From NCBI RefSeq assembly GCF_032586175.1, contig NZ_JAWHTE010000008.1, positions 1 through 64,000 on the forward strand: 64,000 bases of DNA, given 5' to 3'. Position numbers and translations under genes: made by a program. Positions within the stretch are counted from its first letter, which is position 1. Each line of letters starts with the position of its first letter. Below, piece after piece: positions 8,878 to 17,815 of this stretch. The DNA comes from Ovoidimarina sediminis. GTDB lineage: Bacteria > Pseudomonadota > Alphaproteobacteria > Rhodobacterales > Rhodobacteraceae. Under the pieces are notes generated by a model. The model did no database searches. It was not told the DNA's origin and saw only the letters and a list, made by a program, of their open reading frames with translations.

Positions 8878-9381
8878 CTATTGCAGGGGCCGCGTAGGCT
8901 GCGGTTCCGGCTTTGGCCAGTGAAGCGGCGTCTTGGGGTGGTAATACCCCTGCCCGTGCCAGGGCGATCCGATGGTCAGGTGCCCCGAAAGCCCGTCATC
9001 CTCTGAATATTTGAGCCCCAGGTGCAGGCCCGAACCGTGTCCCTGACCGATCCGGTAGCGCGGCACGACATAGACGTCGCGCACGCGCCGATCCCGCTCA
9101 GCCGCCGCCTGCGCGGCCTCAGCCTCGGCGCGCAGCAATTCATCGACCCGCGAGGCCCGCAACAGCGCATCCGCGGAACGCGGCGAGGGCGGCCCGTCAT
9201 AGGCGGGCGTAGCGAACGGGTTTTCGATCGGCGCGGGCCGGTTGATCCGCACACCGTTGTCGTCGAGCCCCGGGTCGCCCGGCAGGCCATAGGCCCGCTC
9301 CTCCACCGACTGGGCGGCAATTGGCACGGGCATGCCAAGCATAATCAGAACGGTCAGAAGCCGCTTCGCTTGCTGGAACAT
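8878..9381 (-). CDS. Exported protein of unknown function
   Basis: A 167-residue protein that I do not recognise. Residues 1-24 form a clear Sec signal peptide (KRLL, hydrophobic core VLIMLGMPVPIA, AQS cleavage). The mature part is Pro/Gly-rich, with an Ala/Glu/Arg helix (residues about 75-100) followed by a region ending in several Trp/Pro/His residues, suggesting a periplasmic or surface protein of low complexity. ATG at 9381 has GGAGAG upstream; another in-frame ATG lies four codons earlier. It sits between polA and the YdeI gene on the same strand. Confidence 0.7.
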   Translation of the reverse strand: MFQQAKRLLTVLIMLGMPVPIAAQSVEERAYGLPGDPGLDDNGVRINRPAPIENPFATPAYDGPPSPRSADALLRASRVDELLRAEAEAAQAAAERDRRVRDVYVVPRYRIGQGHGSGLHLGLKYSEDDGLSGHLTIGSPWHGQGYYHPKTPLHWPKPEPQPTRPLQ

Positions 9382-9431
9382 CACACTCTCCATTTCGCCC
9401 GCACAACTGTGCCAGCAAAGCGGTGATATGG

Positions 9432-9455
9432 AAAATCACGATCCCACCGGGGATC
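9432..9455 (-). terminator. Probable terminator of polA
   Basis: Read on the minus strand, GATCCC-CGGT-GGGATC forms a perfect 6-bp stem whose 5' arm overlaps the polA stop codon, followed within four bases by TTTTCC. A short intrinsic terminator is the natural reading. Confidence 0.55.
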
Positions 9456-12246
9456 AGTGCGCATCGGCCCAGTTGTCCCCCTGCCCCGCATCGACCGTAA
9501 GGGGAACGGTCAGCCTCACGGCTGGATCGGCCGCGCCTTCCATCACGTCGCGCGCGGTGTCGATCAGCCGGTCGACGCCGCCTTGCTCGACCTCGAACAA
9601 AAGCTCGTCATGCACCTGCAACAGCATCCGCGCCGGCTGTCCCTCGATCGCGCGCGGCATCCGGATCATCGCCCGCCGGATCACATCCGCCGCCGTGCCC
9701 TGGATCGGCGCATTGATCGCCGCGCGCCGGGCAAAGCCCGCCGTCGGGCCCTTCGCGTTGATCTCGGGCGTATTGATCCGCCGCCCGAACAGCGTCTGCA
9801 CGTAACCGTGCTCCTTCGCGAAGGACACCGTTTCATCCATATAGGCGCGGATCCCGGGGAACCGTTCGAAATACCGGTCGATGAAGCCCTGCGCCTCCTC
9901 CCGCGGGATCCGCAGGTTCCGCGCGAGCCCGAAGCCCGAAATCCCGTAGATCACCCCGAAGTTGATCGCCTTCGCCTGCCGCCGGATCTCGGGCGTCATC
10001 TCGTCAAGCGGCACGTTGAACATTTCCGATGCCGTCGCGGCGTGAATATCCTGCCCTTCGCGGAACGCCTGCTTCAACGCCTCGATATCGGCGATATGGG
10101 CGAGAATACGCAATTCGATCTGGCTGTAATCGAGGCTGACGAGCACATGCCCCGGCTCCGCCACAAAGGCCGTTCTGATCCGGCGGCCTTCCTCGGTTCG
10201 CACGGGAATGTTCTGAAGGTTCGGGTCGGTCGAGGCCAACCGCCCCGTATTCGCCCCGGCGATCGAATAGCTTGTGTGCACCCGCCCCGTCTCGGGGTTG
10301 ATATGCTCCTGCAGTGCATCGGTGTAGGTCGATTTCAGCTTCTGCACCTGCCGGTAATCCAGCACTCGCGCGGGCAGGTCATGCTCGGTCGCCAGATCTT
10401 CCAGCACGTCCGCCGGGGTCGAGTATTTCCCCGTCTTGCCCTTCTTTCCGCCCGGCAGGCCCATCCGCTCGAACAGGATCTCCCCCACCTGCGCGGGGCT
10501 CCCGACATTGAACTTCTCGCCCGCCATCTCCTGGATCTCGTCTTCCAGCGCGGCCATCTTCTGAGCGAAGGCGTTCGACATGCGCGACAGCGTATCGCGA
10601 TCCACCTTGATGCCAGACATCTCCATCCTAGCCAGAACCGGCACCAGCGGGCGTTCGAGCGTCTCGTAGACAGTTGTCACCCGGTTCAGGTGAAGCTGCG
10701 GCTTCAATGTCTGCCAGAGCCTCAGCGTGATGTCGGCATCCTCGGCGGCATAGCGCACGGCATCGTCGATCGGCACCCGGTCAAAGGTGATCTGCGACTT
10801 GCCCGTGCCCAGAAGCGATTTGATCTCGATCGGCTGGTGGCCCAGGTACCGCTCCGAAAGCTGATCCATCCCATGCCCGTGCAGCCCCGCGTGCAGCGCG
10901 TAGGAAATCAGCATCGTGTCGTCGATCGGCGCAACATTCACCCCGTAGCGGGCGAAGATCTTGGCGTCGTATTTCATGTTCTGGCCGATCTTCAGAACCG
11001 CCGGGTCTTCCAGCACGGGCTTCAGAAGCTTCAGCGCCTCATCAAGGTCGATCTGCCCTTCGGCCAGATCGTCCGACCCGAAAAGATCATCCGACGACGC
11101 TGCGCGATGGGTCAGCGGGATATAGCAGGCGCTGCCTGCATCGACGGCAAGCGATATCCCCACCAGATCGGCCGTCATCTCGTTCAGCCCCGTCGTCTCG
11201 GTATCGACGGCCACCCAGCCCCGCCCCCGGATCTTCGCGATCCAGGCCTCAAGCGCCCCGCCATCGCGCACGCACTCGTACGCCTCCGGGTCGATGGGCG
11301 GGGCTTCGGGGCGGTCGGGCGCCGCGGCCGGCGCGGCCTCCGCAATCACCGGGGCTTCGACGCCCAGCGCCTCCGACACCCGCTTGGTGATCGTGCGGAA
11401 TTCCATTTCGGTGAGGAAAGCCAGAAGGTCGTCCGCCACCGGCTCTTTCACCTCGAGACTGTCGAGGTCGTAATCGAGCTCCATGTCGCAATCGAGCGTC
11501 ACAAGCTTCTTGGACAGCCGGATCTGGTCTGCATTCTCGATCAGCGTCTGCCGCCGCTTCGGCTGCTTGATCTCCTCCGCGCGTTCCAGAAGCGTTTCGA
11601 GATCGCCGTATTCGTTGATCAGAAGAGCCGCCGTCTTCACCCCAATCCCGGGCGCGCCGGGGATATTGTCGACGCTGTCGCCCGCGAGCGCCTGCACGTC
11701 GATCACCTTGTCGGGCGTCACACCGAACTTTTCTTGGACGCCCTCGACGCCGATCCGCACATTCTTCATTGCGTCGAACATCTCGACGCCGTCGCCGACA
11801 AGCTGCATCAGGTCCTTGTCGGAGGAAATGATCGTGACCCGGCCGCCCGCATTGCGGGCCATGCAGGACAGAGTCGCGATGATATCGTCGGCCTCGAACC
11901 CCACCTGTTCTAGGCAGGCGATATTAAAGGCCTTGGTCGCCTCCCGCGTCAGCGGGATCTGCGGTCGCAGATCCTCGGGCATCTCGTCCCGGTTCGCCTT
12001 GTACTGGTCGTACATGTCGTTCCGGAAGGTGTGCGATCCCTTGTCGAACACCACAGCCACATGGGTCGGCGCGTCCGCCCCCTTGTTGTCCTCGACATTC
12101 TTCCACAGCATGTTGACGAAGCCCGAGACGGCCCCGATCGGCAGCCCGTCGGATTTCCGGGTGAGCGGCGGCAGCGCGTGATAGGCCCGGAAGATGAAGG
12201 CCGACCCGTCGATCAGGTGCAGGTGATGTCCCTTGCCGAACGCCAT
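9454..12246 (-). CDS. polA: DNA polymerase I
   Basis: A 930-residue family A polymerase for Okazaki-fragment maturation and excision repair. Three domains are visible: the 5'-3' nuclease (residues 1 to about 300, with LIDGSAFIFRAYHAL and DSVDNIPGAPGIGVKTA), the 3'-5' exonuclease (about 340-530, with intact AVDTETTGLN carrying the DxE metal ligands) and the polymerase (from about 560, motif A SLDYSQIELRILAHI, O-helix RRQAKAINFGVIYG, motif C LLQVHDELLFEV). All activities look intact. ATG at 12246 has GGGGGAT upstream; an in-frame extension to 12351 is unsupported. It is the head gene of a short minus-strand run with two small genes. Confidence 0.97.
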   Translation of the reverse strand: MAFGKGHHLHLIDGSAFIFRAYHALPPLTRKSDGLPIGAVSGFVNMLWKNVEDNKGADAPTHVAVVFDKGSHTFRNDMYDQYKANRDEMPEDLRPQIPLTREATKAFNIACLEQVGFEADDIIATLSCMARNAGGRVTIISSDKDLMQLVGDGVEMFDAMKNVRIGVEGVQEKFGVTPDKVIDVQALAGDSVDNIPGAPGIGVKTAALLINEYGDLETLLERAEEIKQPKRRQTLIENADQIRLSKKLVTLDCDMELDYDLDSLEVKEPVADDLLAFLTEMEFRTITKRVSEALGVEAPVIAEAAPAAAPDRPEAPPIDPEAYECVRDGGALEAWIAKIRGRGWVAVDTETTGLNEMTADLVGISLAVDAGSACYIPLTHRAASSDDLFGSDDLAEGQIDLDEALKLLKPVLEDPAVLKIGQNMKYDAKIFARYGVNVAPIDDTMLISYALHAGLHGHGMDQLSERYLGHQPIEIKSLLGTGKSQITFDRVPIDDAVRYAAEDADITLRLWQTLKPQLHLNRVTTVYETLERPLVPVLARMEMSGIKVDRDTLSRMSNAFAQKMAALEDEIQEMAGEKFNVGSPAQVGEILFERMGLPGGKKGKTGKYSTPADVLEDLATEHDLPARVLDYRQVQKLKSTYTDALQEHINPETGRVHTSYSIAGANTGRLASTDPNLQNIPVRTEEGRRIRTAFVAEPGHVLVSLDYSQIELRILAHIADIEALKQAFREGQDIHAATASEMFNVPLDEMTPEIRRQAKAINFGVIYGISGFGLARNLRIPREEAQGFIDRYFERFPGIRAYMDETVSFAKEHGYVQTLFGRRINTPEINAKGPTAGFARRAAINAPIQGTAADVIRRAMIRMPRAIEGQPARMLLQVHDELLFEVEQGGVDRLIDTARDVMEGAADPAVRLTVPLTVDAGQGDNWADAH

Positions 12247-12310
12247 CGCGGATCCCCCATGTTGCCGGTCGCCTAGACCTAACGCGGGGGTGCCGGGCGG
12301 TCCAGCGGGC

Positions 12311-13222
12311 TCAGTGCTGCGCCTTGATGAAGGTGCCGTTATTGAGGTCACGCATGGCCTGCATCAGCTCTTCGCGGGTGTTCATCACGATGGGGCCATG
12401 CCAGGCCACGGGTTCCTCGATAGGCTGGCCCGATACCAGAAGGAAGCGCATGCCCTCGGGCCCCGAGGTGACGGTGATCTCGTCGCCGGTGTCGAAGCGC
12501 ACGAGCGTCCGGTTCCCCGTCATGTCGCGGATGTTGAGCTCCTCGCCCACCACTTCCTTCTCCACCCGTACTCCCACGGGATCGGAAGCATCGCGGAACG
12601 TCCCCGCACCCGCGAACACATAGGCGAAGGTGTTGGCATAGGTATCGACGGGCAGAACCTTCCGCGTGTCGGGTGGCAGCGAAACGTCAAGATACTGGGG
12701 ATTGGCGGCGATCCCGTCGACCGGCCCCGACTTTCCCCAGAATGCGCCCGTGATCACCTTCACCCGCGTCCCGTCATCGTCGATGATCTCGGGAATATCG
12801 CTGCTTTGGATGTCCTGATAGCGGGGCGCCGTCATCTTCAGCGAGGACGGCAGATTGGCCCAAAGCTGAAACCCGTGCATCTGTCCCGCGGCGTTCCCGC
12901 GCGGCATCTCCTGGTGCAGGATGCCGGAGCCTGCGGTCATCCACTGAACCGATCCGGCGCCAAGGACACCGTTGTTACCCAGCGAATCCCCGTGCTCCAC
13001 CTCGCCTTCCAGCACATAGGTTATCGTCTCGATCCCCCGGTGCGGATGCCAGGGAAAACCCTTCTCATAGGCCCTGGGATCGTCGTTTCTAAAATCGTCG
13101 AGCAGAAGAAACGGATCACTCTCGCCCGGATCGCCGAACCCGAAGACGCGGTGCAGGTGCACGCCCGCGCCCTCCATGGTCGGCTGGGCGTGGGAGGTGG
13201 ATTTCACGGGGCGGAAAGTCAT
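12311..13222 (-). CDS. Pirin family protein
   Basis: A 303-residue bicupin. The N-terminal cupin shows the pirin metal-binding signature (PHRGIETITYVLEGEVEH near residue 58 and GSGILHQEMP near residue 98); the C-terminal cupin closes the fold. Some family members have quercetin 2,3-dioxygenase activity in vitro, others bind transcription factors or pyruvate dehydrogenase, so no definite substrate is assigned. The start at 13222 has an AAGGAG ribosome site. It is separated from polA by 64 bases and from the zf-CHCC gene by 101 bases; that gap contains a GCACAG-GAT-CTGTGC hairpin at 13291-13305. Confidence 0.88.
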   Translation of the reverse strand: MTFRPVKSTSHAQPTMEGAGVHLHRVFGFGDPGESDPFLLLDDFRNDDPRAYEKGFPWHPHRGIETITYVLEGEVEHGDSLGNNGVLGAGSVQWMTAGSGILHQEMPRGNAAGQMHGFQLWANLPSSLKMTAPRYQDIQSSDIPEIIDDDGTRVKVITGAFWGKSGPVDGIAANPQYLDVSLPPDTRKVLPVDTYANTFAYVFAGAGTFRDASDPVGVRVEKEVVGEELNIRDMTGNRTLVRFDTGDEITVTSGPEGMRFLLVSGQPIEEPVAWHGPIVMNTREELMQAMRDLNNGTFIKAQH

Positions 13223-13323
13223 GGCAGGAAAACTCCTTGGATGCCGTCAGGATATCGCCCCGCTTTGAGGGAAGTCCAACAGGCACCGGCGCACAGGATC
13301 TGTGCCACGGAGAACGAAGGGCC

Positions 13324-13530
13324 TCACCCCTCGGCAAAATCCTCGTGGATATACCGCTTGTCGCAATACCCGCATTCGACCCATCCACGGTCGGGCGGGA
13401 TCGACAGCCAGACACGCGGGTGCCCCAGCGCGCCTTCGCCCCCGTCACAGGCCACGCGCCAGGCCGACACCACTTCGGTTTCCGGAACCTCGGGCACGGA
13501 AGTACCCGCCGATGCGGCCTCGTCTGACAT
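13324..13530 (-). CDS. zf-CHCC zinc-finger domain protein (NDUFS6-like)
   Basis: A 68-residue protein. The C-terminal half shows the zinc ligands of the zf-CHCC family: a Cys in RVACDGG, a His in ALGHPRVW, and the CGYC pair in WVECGYCDKRYI. In alphaproteobacteria and mitochondria this family includes the complex I subunit NDUFS6, so a role near respiratory complex I is possible but is inference. The ATG at 13530 has AAGGGA upstream; a longer in-frame version (from 13671) would overlap the divergent ABC gene and is not family-like. Divergent from the ABC ATPase with a 100-base shared promoter region. Confidence 0.82.
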   Translation of the reverse strand: MSDEAASAGTSVPEVPETEVVSAWRVACDGGEGALGHPRVWLSIPPDRGWVECGYCDKRYIHEDFAEG

Positions 13531-13630
13531 GGCGCTGTGTCCCTTCGGGTTGCCGCCGGGCATCTCCCGGCTTAGGTCGGGCTTCAACATACCGACGCCC
13601 GAACCGGGCACAAGAGGTTGAAGGCACTCC

Positions 13631-14566
13631 ATGGCCACGGAATACGCGATCGAAATCGAAGACCTGCGCAAGGTTTACAAGGGCCGGGGCGGCGAGGCCG
13701 ACAAGGAAGCGCTGAAGGGTGTGTCGCTGAATGTGCCCACAGGGTCGATCTTCGGGCTTCTCGGCCCCAACGGCGCGGGCAAGTCGACGCTGATCAACAT
13801 CCTTGCCGGGCTTGTCCTGAAAACCTCGGGCAAGGTGCGCATCTGGGGCTTCGACCAGGATCAGAACCCGCGCCAGAGCCGCGCCGCCATCGGCGTCATG
13901 CCGCAGGAGCTGAACTTCGATCCCTTCTTCACCCCGCGCCAGTCGCTTGAAACCCAGGCCGGGCTTTACGGCGTACCCAAGAGCGAACGCCGTTCAAACG
14001 AGATCCTTGAACTGATCGGCCTGTCCGACAAGGCCGATGCCTATGCCCGCACGCTCTCGGGCGGGATGCGCCGCCGCCTTCTTCTGGGCAAGGCGCTCGT
14101 GCATCATCCCCAGGTCCTTGTCCTCGACGAACCCACGGCAGGCGTCGACATCGAGCTTCGCCAGATGCTCTGGACGAATGTGAGGAAGCTGAACGAAGAG
14201 GGCATGACCATCATCCTCACAACCCATTATCTCGAAGAAGCCGAGGAGATGTGCGACGAGATCGCCATCATCAACCATGGCGAGGTGGTGGCCCGCGACA
14301 CGACCGCGGCACTTCTCAGCCGGATCGATTCACGCACCCTCGTGATCCTTCCCGAGACCGGCACCGATGCAGAGATCGATCTCCCCGAAAGTGTCCGGCA
14401 GGAACGGCGGCGCGATGGCAGCATCGCGCTCACCTATGCCCGCCACGACGTGACGCCGGGCGAACTTCTCGATCACGTCCGCGCCGCGGGGGTGACGATT
14501 CGGGAGCTGGCGACGGAAGAGCCGGATCTTGAGGATGTATTCCTCGAACTCACCCGATCCCGCTGA
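13631..14566 (+). CDS. ABC transporter ATP-binding protein (ABC-2 type)
   Basis: A 311-residue nucleotide-binding subunit. Walker A GPNGAGKST near residue 50, Q-loop MPQELNFD near 96, signature LSGGMRRRL near 145, Walker B LVLDEPTAGVD near 164 and the switch His in LTTHYLEEAEEM near 198. The C-terminal 80 residues form the accessory domain seen in YadG/NatA-like exporters. Such ATPases pair with an ABC-2 permease (YadH/NatB-like), but the next gene is mcd and no permease is present in this window, so its partner must be encoded elsewhere. Substrate unknown. Confidence 0.9.
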   Translation: MATEYAIEIEDLRKVYKGRGGEADKEALKGVSLNVPTGSIFGLLGPNGAGKSTLINILAGLVLKTSGKVRIWGFDQDQNPRQSRAAIGVMPQELNFDPFFTPRQSLETQAGLYGVPKSERRSNEILELIGLSDKADAYARTLSGGMRRRLLLGKALVHHPQVLVLDEPTAGVDIELRQMLWTNVRKLNEEGMTIILTTHYLEEAEEMCDEIAIINHGEVVARDTTAALLSRIDSRTLVILPETGTDAEIDLPESVRQERRRDGSIALTYARHDVTPGELLDHVRAAGVTIRELATEEPDLEDVFLELTRSR

Positions 14567-14571
14567 TGTTC

Positions 14572-14619
14572 GCGCAACAATAGTTCACATTTAATCCCTT
14601 GAAAGAAATGTTGTTGCGC
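14572..14619. promoter_or_regulatory. Widely spaced inverted repeat upstream of mcd
   Basis: GCGCAACAA (14572-14580) and its exact complement TTGTTGCGC (14611-14619) lie 30 bases apart in the 105-base gap before mcd. The half-site centres are about 39 bases apart, near four helical turns, so a looping or paired-dimer operator is possible. The AT-rich sequence between them and the TTGTTG/TAGACT pair just downstream (about 14611-14637) look promoter-like. Function is inference. Confidence 0.4.
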
Positions 14620-14643
14620 TGCAGGTGCGAATAGACTAGGCCC

Positions 14644-14657
14644 TTTGCAGTTGCAGA
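14644..14657. promoter_or_regulatory. TTTGCAG/TTGCAGA direct repeat before mcd
   Basis: Two adjacent TTGCAG units lie 15 bases ahead of the mcd start. In Rhodobacter and relatives, short-chain acyl-CoA responsive regulators of the PccR/ScfR (RamB-like) family bind paired TTTGCAA-like motifs near acyl-CoA genes. The similarity is partial; this is a candidate operator only. Confidence 0.3.
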
Positions 14658-14672
14658 AAAAGGGCGTGAAGA

Positions 14673-16358
14673 ATGGCGCATGACGGTCAGGACATAGTCA
14701 AGGAAACGCAGGTGATCCTTCCCGATCTTCTCGCCCTCACCAAGGGCGGTGTCACGGCGGCCGAGGCGCTTCTTTCCCGCGCGACGGCCCACGTCCGCGC
14801 CCGGCTCGAGGTTGACGGCAAGGTCACAGGCGCCGCGATCGAGGCCGACCAGACCGCCGCCCACGGCCTTGCATGGGTCGCAACCTATGTCGAGGCGCTG
14901 CGCCAGATGCACGGCTGGGCCGAAGGGCTCGAAGCAGCGGGAAAGTTCGGCGAAACGGAGCAACTGATCCTGCAAATCGCCTTCGGGGAGTATCTCTGGC
15001 AACTCTACGGCGGCCTGCCCATGAGCCAGGGCGAGATCCTGCGCCTGCAAGACCTCGGTCTTTCCCAAGACGATCAGCGCATTCTGATGGCGCACGAGGT
15101 GATGACCCTCACCCAATCAGGCAACACCCAGGCCGCGCGCAGCCGTCTGGCGCAGATCATCCGCGACACCGGCACCTCCGGCATAATCGGCGAAAGCGGC
15201 CTCGACGACGAGCTTGAGATGATCCGCGACCAGTTCCGCCGCTTCGCGGTCGAAAAGGTCGAACCCAACGCACATGGGTGGCACCTGAACGACCAGCTGA
15301 TCCCGATGGAGCTGATCAACGAACTCTCTGAAATGGGCGTCTTCGGCCTGACGATCCCCGAGGAATACGGTGGCTTCGGCCTGTCCAAGGCCTCGATGGC
15401 CGTCGTCAGCGAAGAGCTGTCGCGCGGCTATATCGGCGTGGGATCCCTTGGCACACGCTCGGAAATCGCCGCCGAACTCATCCTCTGCGGCGGTACTGAA
15501 GAGCAGAAGGCAAAGTGGCTTCCGGGCCTCGCCTCGGGCGAGATCCTGCCCACTGCGGTCTTCACCGAGCCCAACACGGGTTCCGATCTCGGCAGCCTGC
15601 GCACCCGCGCCACCCGCGACGGCGACGACTGGCGGATCACCGGCAACAAGACCTGGATCACCCACGCCGCCCGCACCCATGTGATGACGGTTCTCGCCCG
15701 CACCGTGCCGGACACCAGCGATTATCGAGGCCTGTCCATGTTCCTCGCCGAAAAGACGCCTGGCACCGACGACGCGCCCTTTCCCGACGAGGGCATAACC
15801 GGCGGGGAGATCGAGGTTCTGGGCTATCGCGGCATGAAGGAATACGAACTCGCCTTCGACAACTTCCATGTGAAGGGCGAAAACCTGCTCGGCGGTGTTG
15901 AAGGGCAGGGTTTCAAGCAACTGATGCAGACCTTCGAAAGCGCCCGTATCCAGACCGCCGCCCGCGCTGTCGGCGTCGCGCAATCGGCGCTCGATATCGC
16001 GCTGCGCTACGCCGAGGACCGCAAGCAGTTCGGCAAGGCCCTGGTCGAATTCCCCCGCGTCTCCGGCAAGATCGCGATGATGGCGGTGGAAACCATGATC
16101 GCCCGCCAGCTCACCTATTTCTCCGCCCGGCAGAAGGATCACGACCGGCGTTGCGATCTCGAGGCCGGGATGGCCAAGCTGCTGGGCGCCCGCGTTGCCT
16201 GGGCGGCGGCCGATAACGGGCTTCAGATCCACGGCGGCAACGGTTTTGCGCTCGAATACCAGATCAGCCGCGTTCTTTGCGACGCGCGGATCCTCAACAT
16301 CTTCGAGGGTGCCGCGGAAATTCAGGCGCAAGTCATCGCGCGCCGCCTTCTGGCCTGA
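14673..16358 (+). CDS. mcd: (2S)-methylsuccinyl-CoA dehydrogenase
   Basis: A 561-residue FAD flavoprotein of the acyl-CoA dehydrogenase superfamily. The dehydrogenase part starts near residue 175; before it lies an extra helical N-terminal domain (about 165 residues, with LLALTKGGVTAAEALL) that ordinary acyl-CoA dehydrogenases lack and that marks the methylsuccinyl-CoA dehydrogenases. It oxidises (2S)-methylsuccinyl-CoA to mesaconyl-CoA in the ethylmalonyl-CoA pathway, which replaces the glyoxylate bypass for acetyl-CoA assimilation. Visible blocks are AVFTEPNTGSDLGSL near 295, AEDRKQFGKAL near 450 and GLQIHGGNGFALEYQISR near 515-532. The other pathway genes (ccr, ecm, mcl) are not in the window. 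Confidence 0.88.
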   Translation: MAHDGQDIVKETQVILPDLLALTKGGVTAAEALLSRATAHVRARLEVDGKVTGAAIEADQTAAHGLAWVATYVEALRQMHGWAEGLEAAGKFGETEQLILQIAFGEYLWQLYGGLPMSQGEILRLQDLGLSQDDQRILMAHEVMTLTQSGNTQAARSRLAQIIRDTGTSGIIGESGLDDELEMIRDQFRRFAVEKVEPNAHGWHLNDQLIPMELINELSEMGVFGLTIPEEYGGFGLSKASMAVVSEELSRGYIGVGSLGTRSEIAAELILCGGTEEQKAKWLPGLASGEILPTAVFTEPNTGSDLGSLRTRATRDGDDWRITGNKTWITHAARTHVMTVLARTVPDTSDYRGLSMFLAEKTPGTDDAPFPDEGITGGEIEVLGYRGMKEYELAFDNFHVKGENLLGGVEGQGFKQLMQTFESARIQTAARAVGVAQSALDIALRYAEDRKQFGKALVEFPRVSGKIAMMAVETMIARQLTYFSARQKDHDRRCDLEAGMAKLLGARVAWAAADNGLQIHGGNGFALEYQISRVLCDARILNIFEGAAEIQAQVIARRLLA

Positions 16359-16366
16359 GGCGCGCG

Positions 16367-16765
16367 ATGCGGCTGGGACGTGCAATCGCTGTCGCGCTTG
16401 GCCTGACCCTCGCCGCCTGCGCCGGGGACGAAACGATCTCGGGCTATGCCGACCGAGACGCGACCTACCTGCTTTCCGATCTTTTCGGGGAGCCTTTCGA
16501 TGCAACCGCGACAATCAGTTTTCCGGAAGAAGGACAGATCGCGGGCACCGGACCCTGCAACGCCTACTCCGCCGCGCAATCCGCCCCTTACCCGTGGTTC
16601 GAACCGGGCCCCATTGCCGCAACGCGACGCGCCTGCCCCGATCTTTCCGCCGAGGCCGCGTTTCTCGCCGCGCTGGAGACCATGACGCTGTCCGAAGTCA
16701 CCGGCGACGTCCTGATCCTCTCGGACGAGGACGGGCGCGAAATGGTGTTTCGCCGTCAGCCCTGA
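16367..16765 (+). CDS. META-domain lipoprotein
   Basis: A 132-residue predicted lipoprotein. The N terminus (RLGRAIAVALGLTLAAC) is a lipobox signal with the acylated Cys at about residue 18. The mature part has the META/HslJ fold signature: a GTGPCNAYSA core near residue 62 and PGPIAATRRACP near 80, where the family motif is usually G..mT..aC. HslJ-type proteins are linked to envelope stress and novobiocin tolerance; a precise role is not known. It starts eight bases after mcd stops, and its end overlaps the opposing recO gene by 10 bases. Confidence 0.78.
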   Translation: MRLGRAIAVALGLTLAACAGDETISGYADRDATYLLSDLFGEPFDATATISFPEEGQIAGTGPCNAYSAAQSAPYPWFEPGPIAATRRACPDLSAEAAFLAALETMTLSEVTGDVLILSDEDGREMVFRRQP

Positions 16766-17481
16766 CGCGCGATCAGGTCGGCAAACCGACGCCGCGCCTC
16801 GGGCAAAGGCCGGTCGCCCAGCGCGGCGGCCACCCGGGCCGACAGGAAATGCCCGGTTGTCCTGAGCCCCGCCGCGACCTCCGGCAGCGCGCCCTCGCCC
16901 TCCCCCAGAAGCGCGGGCGGCAGGGGCAAAAGCCTGTCCTCCCACTCCCCTGCCCCGGCACGGCTGACCGCGCGGCCCGATTTCGGAGAGACATAGGCCA
17001 GGTCTTCCAGCGCGCCCGTCACCGCGCAGCGAGACAGATCGAGGCCGAAGCCCAGCTCGTCCAGAAGCGCCAGCTCCCACCTCAGATAGGCCAAGGGCCA
17101 GACCGGGTTCACCCCGATCAGATCCATCAGCCCCCCGGTCTTTTCGTACAGCGGATCGTGCGCCTCGCGCTCCGGCAGGGCAAAGGACAGAAGCGCAAGC
17201 GCCGAGGTCATCCCGGCAAGCGCCAGCCGGTCGCCGAAGACCTGCGCCGCGCGCGCCTTGACGGGCTCCACCGTGAAGGCCCCGATATGTTCGTCAAGCC
17301 GCGCGCGCCAGGTCACGTCAAGCTGCGCCCCGGGCTGCAGGATGGGCGTCATTTTCCGGCTCACCCCGCCCCGGACCACCCCCGCATAGCGCCCCTGCCC
17401 CGGTGCGAAGATCTCGATGATCGCCGCGGTTTCGCCGTGCTTGCGGACGCTCAGGAGGACGCCTTCGCCCCGCCACTCCAT
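16756..17481 (-). CDS. recO: DNA repair protein RecO
   Basis: A 241-residue recombination mediator of the RecFOR pathway, which loads RecA on SSB-coated single-stranded DNA and anneals strands. The N-terminal OB fold begins MEWRGEGVLLSVRKHGE and the VVRGGVSRK motif near residue 36 matches the family. The zinc-finger Cys set found in some RecO proteins is not evident: only one Cys (in SRCAVTG) is seen. It is the last gene of the rnc-era-DUF1491-recO run, beginning one base after the DUF1491 stop. Confidence 0.9.
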   Translation of the reverse strand: MEWRGEGVLLSVRKHGETAAIIEIFAPGQGRYAGVVRGGVSRKMTPILQPGAQLDVTWRARLDEHIGAFTVEPVKARAAQVFGDRLALAGMTSALALLSFALPEREAHDPLYEKTGGLMDLIGVNPVWPLAYLRWELALLDELGFGLDLSRCAVTGALEDLAYVSPKSGRAVSRAGAGEWEDRLLPLPPALLGEGEGALPEVAAGLRTTGHFLSARVAAALGDRPLPEARRRFADLIARQG

Positions 17482-17482
17482 C

Positions 17483-17815
17483 TCAGGCGAGCCCTTCCTC
17501 GTTCAGAAGGTGCCGCCCCTCCCGGTCCTCAACCTCGACGACCCAGAGATCGCGGTCGAACTGGCGCTGGCGCGCGATTGCGGCATCTACCTCCGCCTCC
17601 TCGCCCTCGCTCAGAACGACCCAGGCGCGTTCCCCGGTCATCAGGTCATAGGAGCGTTGAAAACAGGTCGCTTTCCCGTCAAGCGTCGCAAGCTTCACCA
17701 TCACAACCCCCGCCGTCGGATCGCCCTTGAAGGTGATATAGGCAGGGATATTCATCAACGACAGCCGCCGCAGATAGGCGTCGATCCAGACCCGCGCGGT
17801 CAGTCTCGGGCTCAC
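17483..17815 (-). CDS. DUF1491 family protein
   Basis: A 110-residue protein matching the alphaproteobacterial DUF1491 family: an N-terminal ARVWIDAYLRRLS block, the GVVMVKLATLDG strand, RSYDLMTGERAWVV near residue 55 and a C-terminal DRDLWVVEVEDREGRHLL. Function unknown. Its start overlaps the era stop by four bases, and it ends one base before recO starts, so it is embedded in the operon and probably expressed with era and recO. Confidence 0.88.
   Translation of the reverse strand: MSPRLTARVWIDAYLRRLSLMNIPAYITFKGDPTAGVVMVKLATLDGKATCFQRSYDLMTGERAWVVLSEGEEAEVDAAIARQRQFDRDLWVVEVEDREGRHLLNEEGLA

Noticed and set aside
9457..11913. Plus-strand open frame of 818 codons antisense to polA
   Set aside because: Arg/His/Pro-rich translation without family similarity and no ribosome site; a GC-rich shadow of polA.
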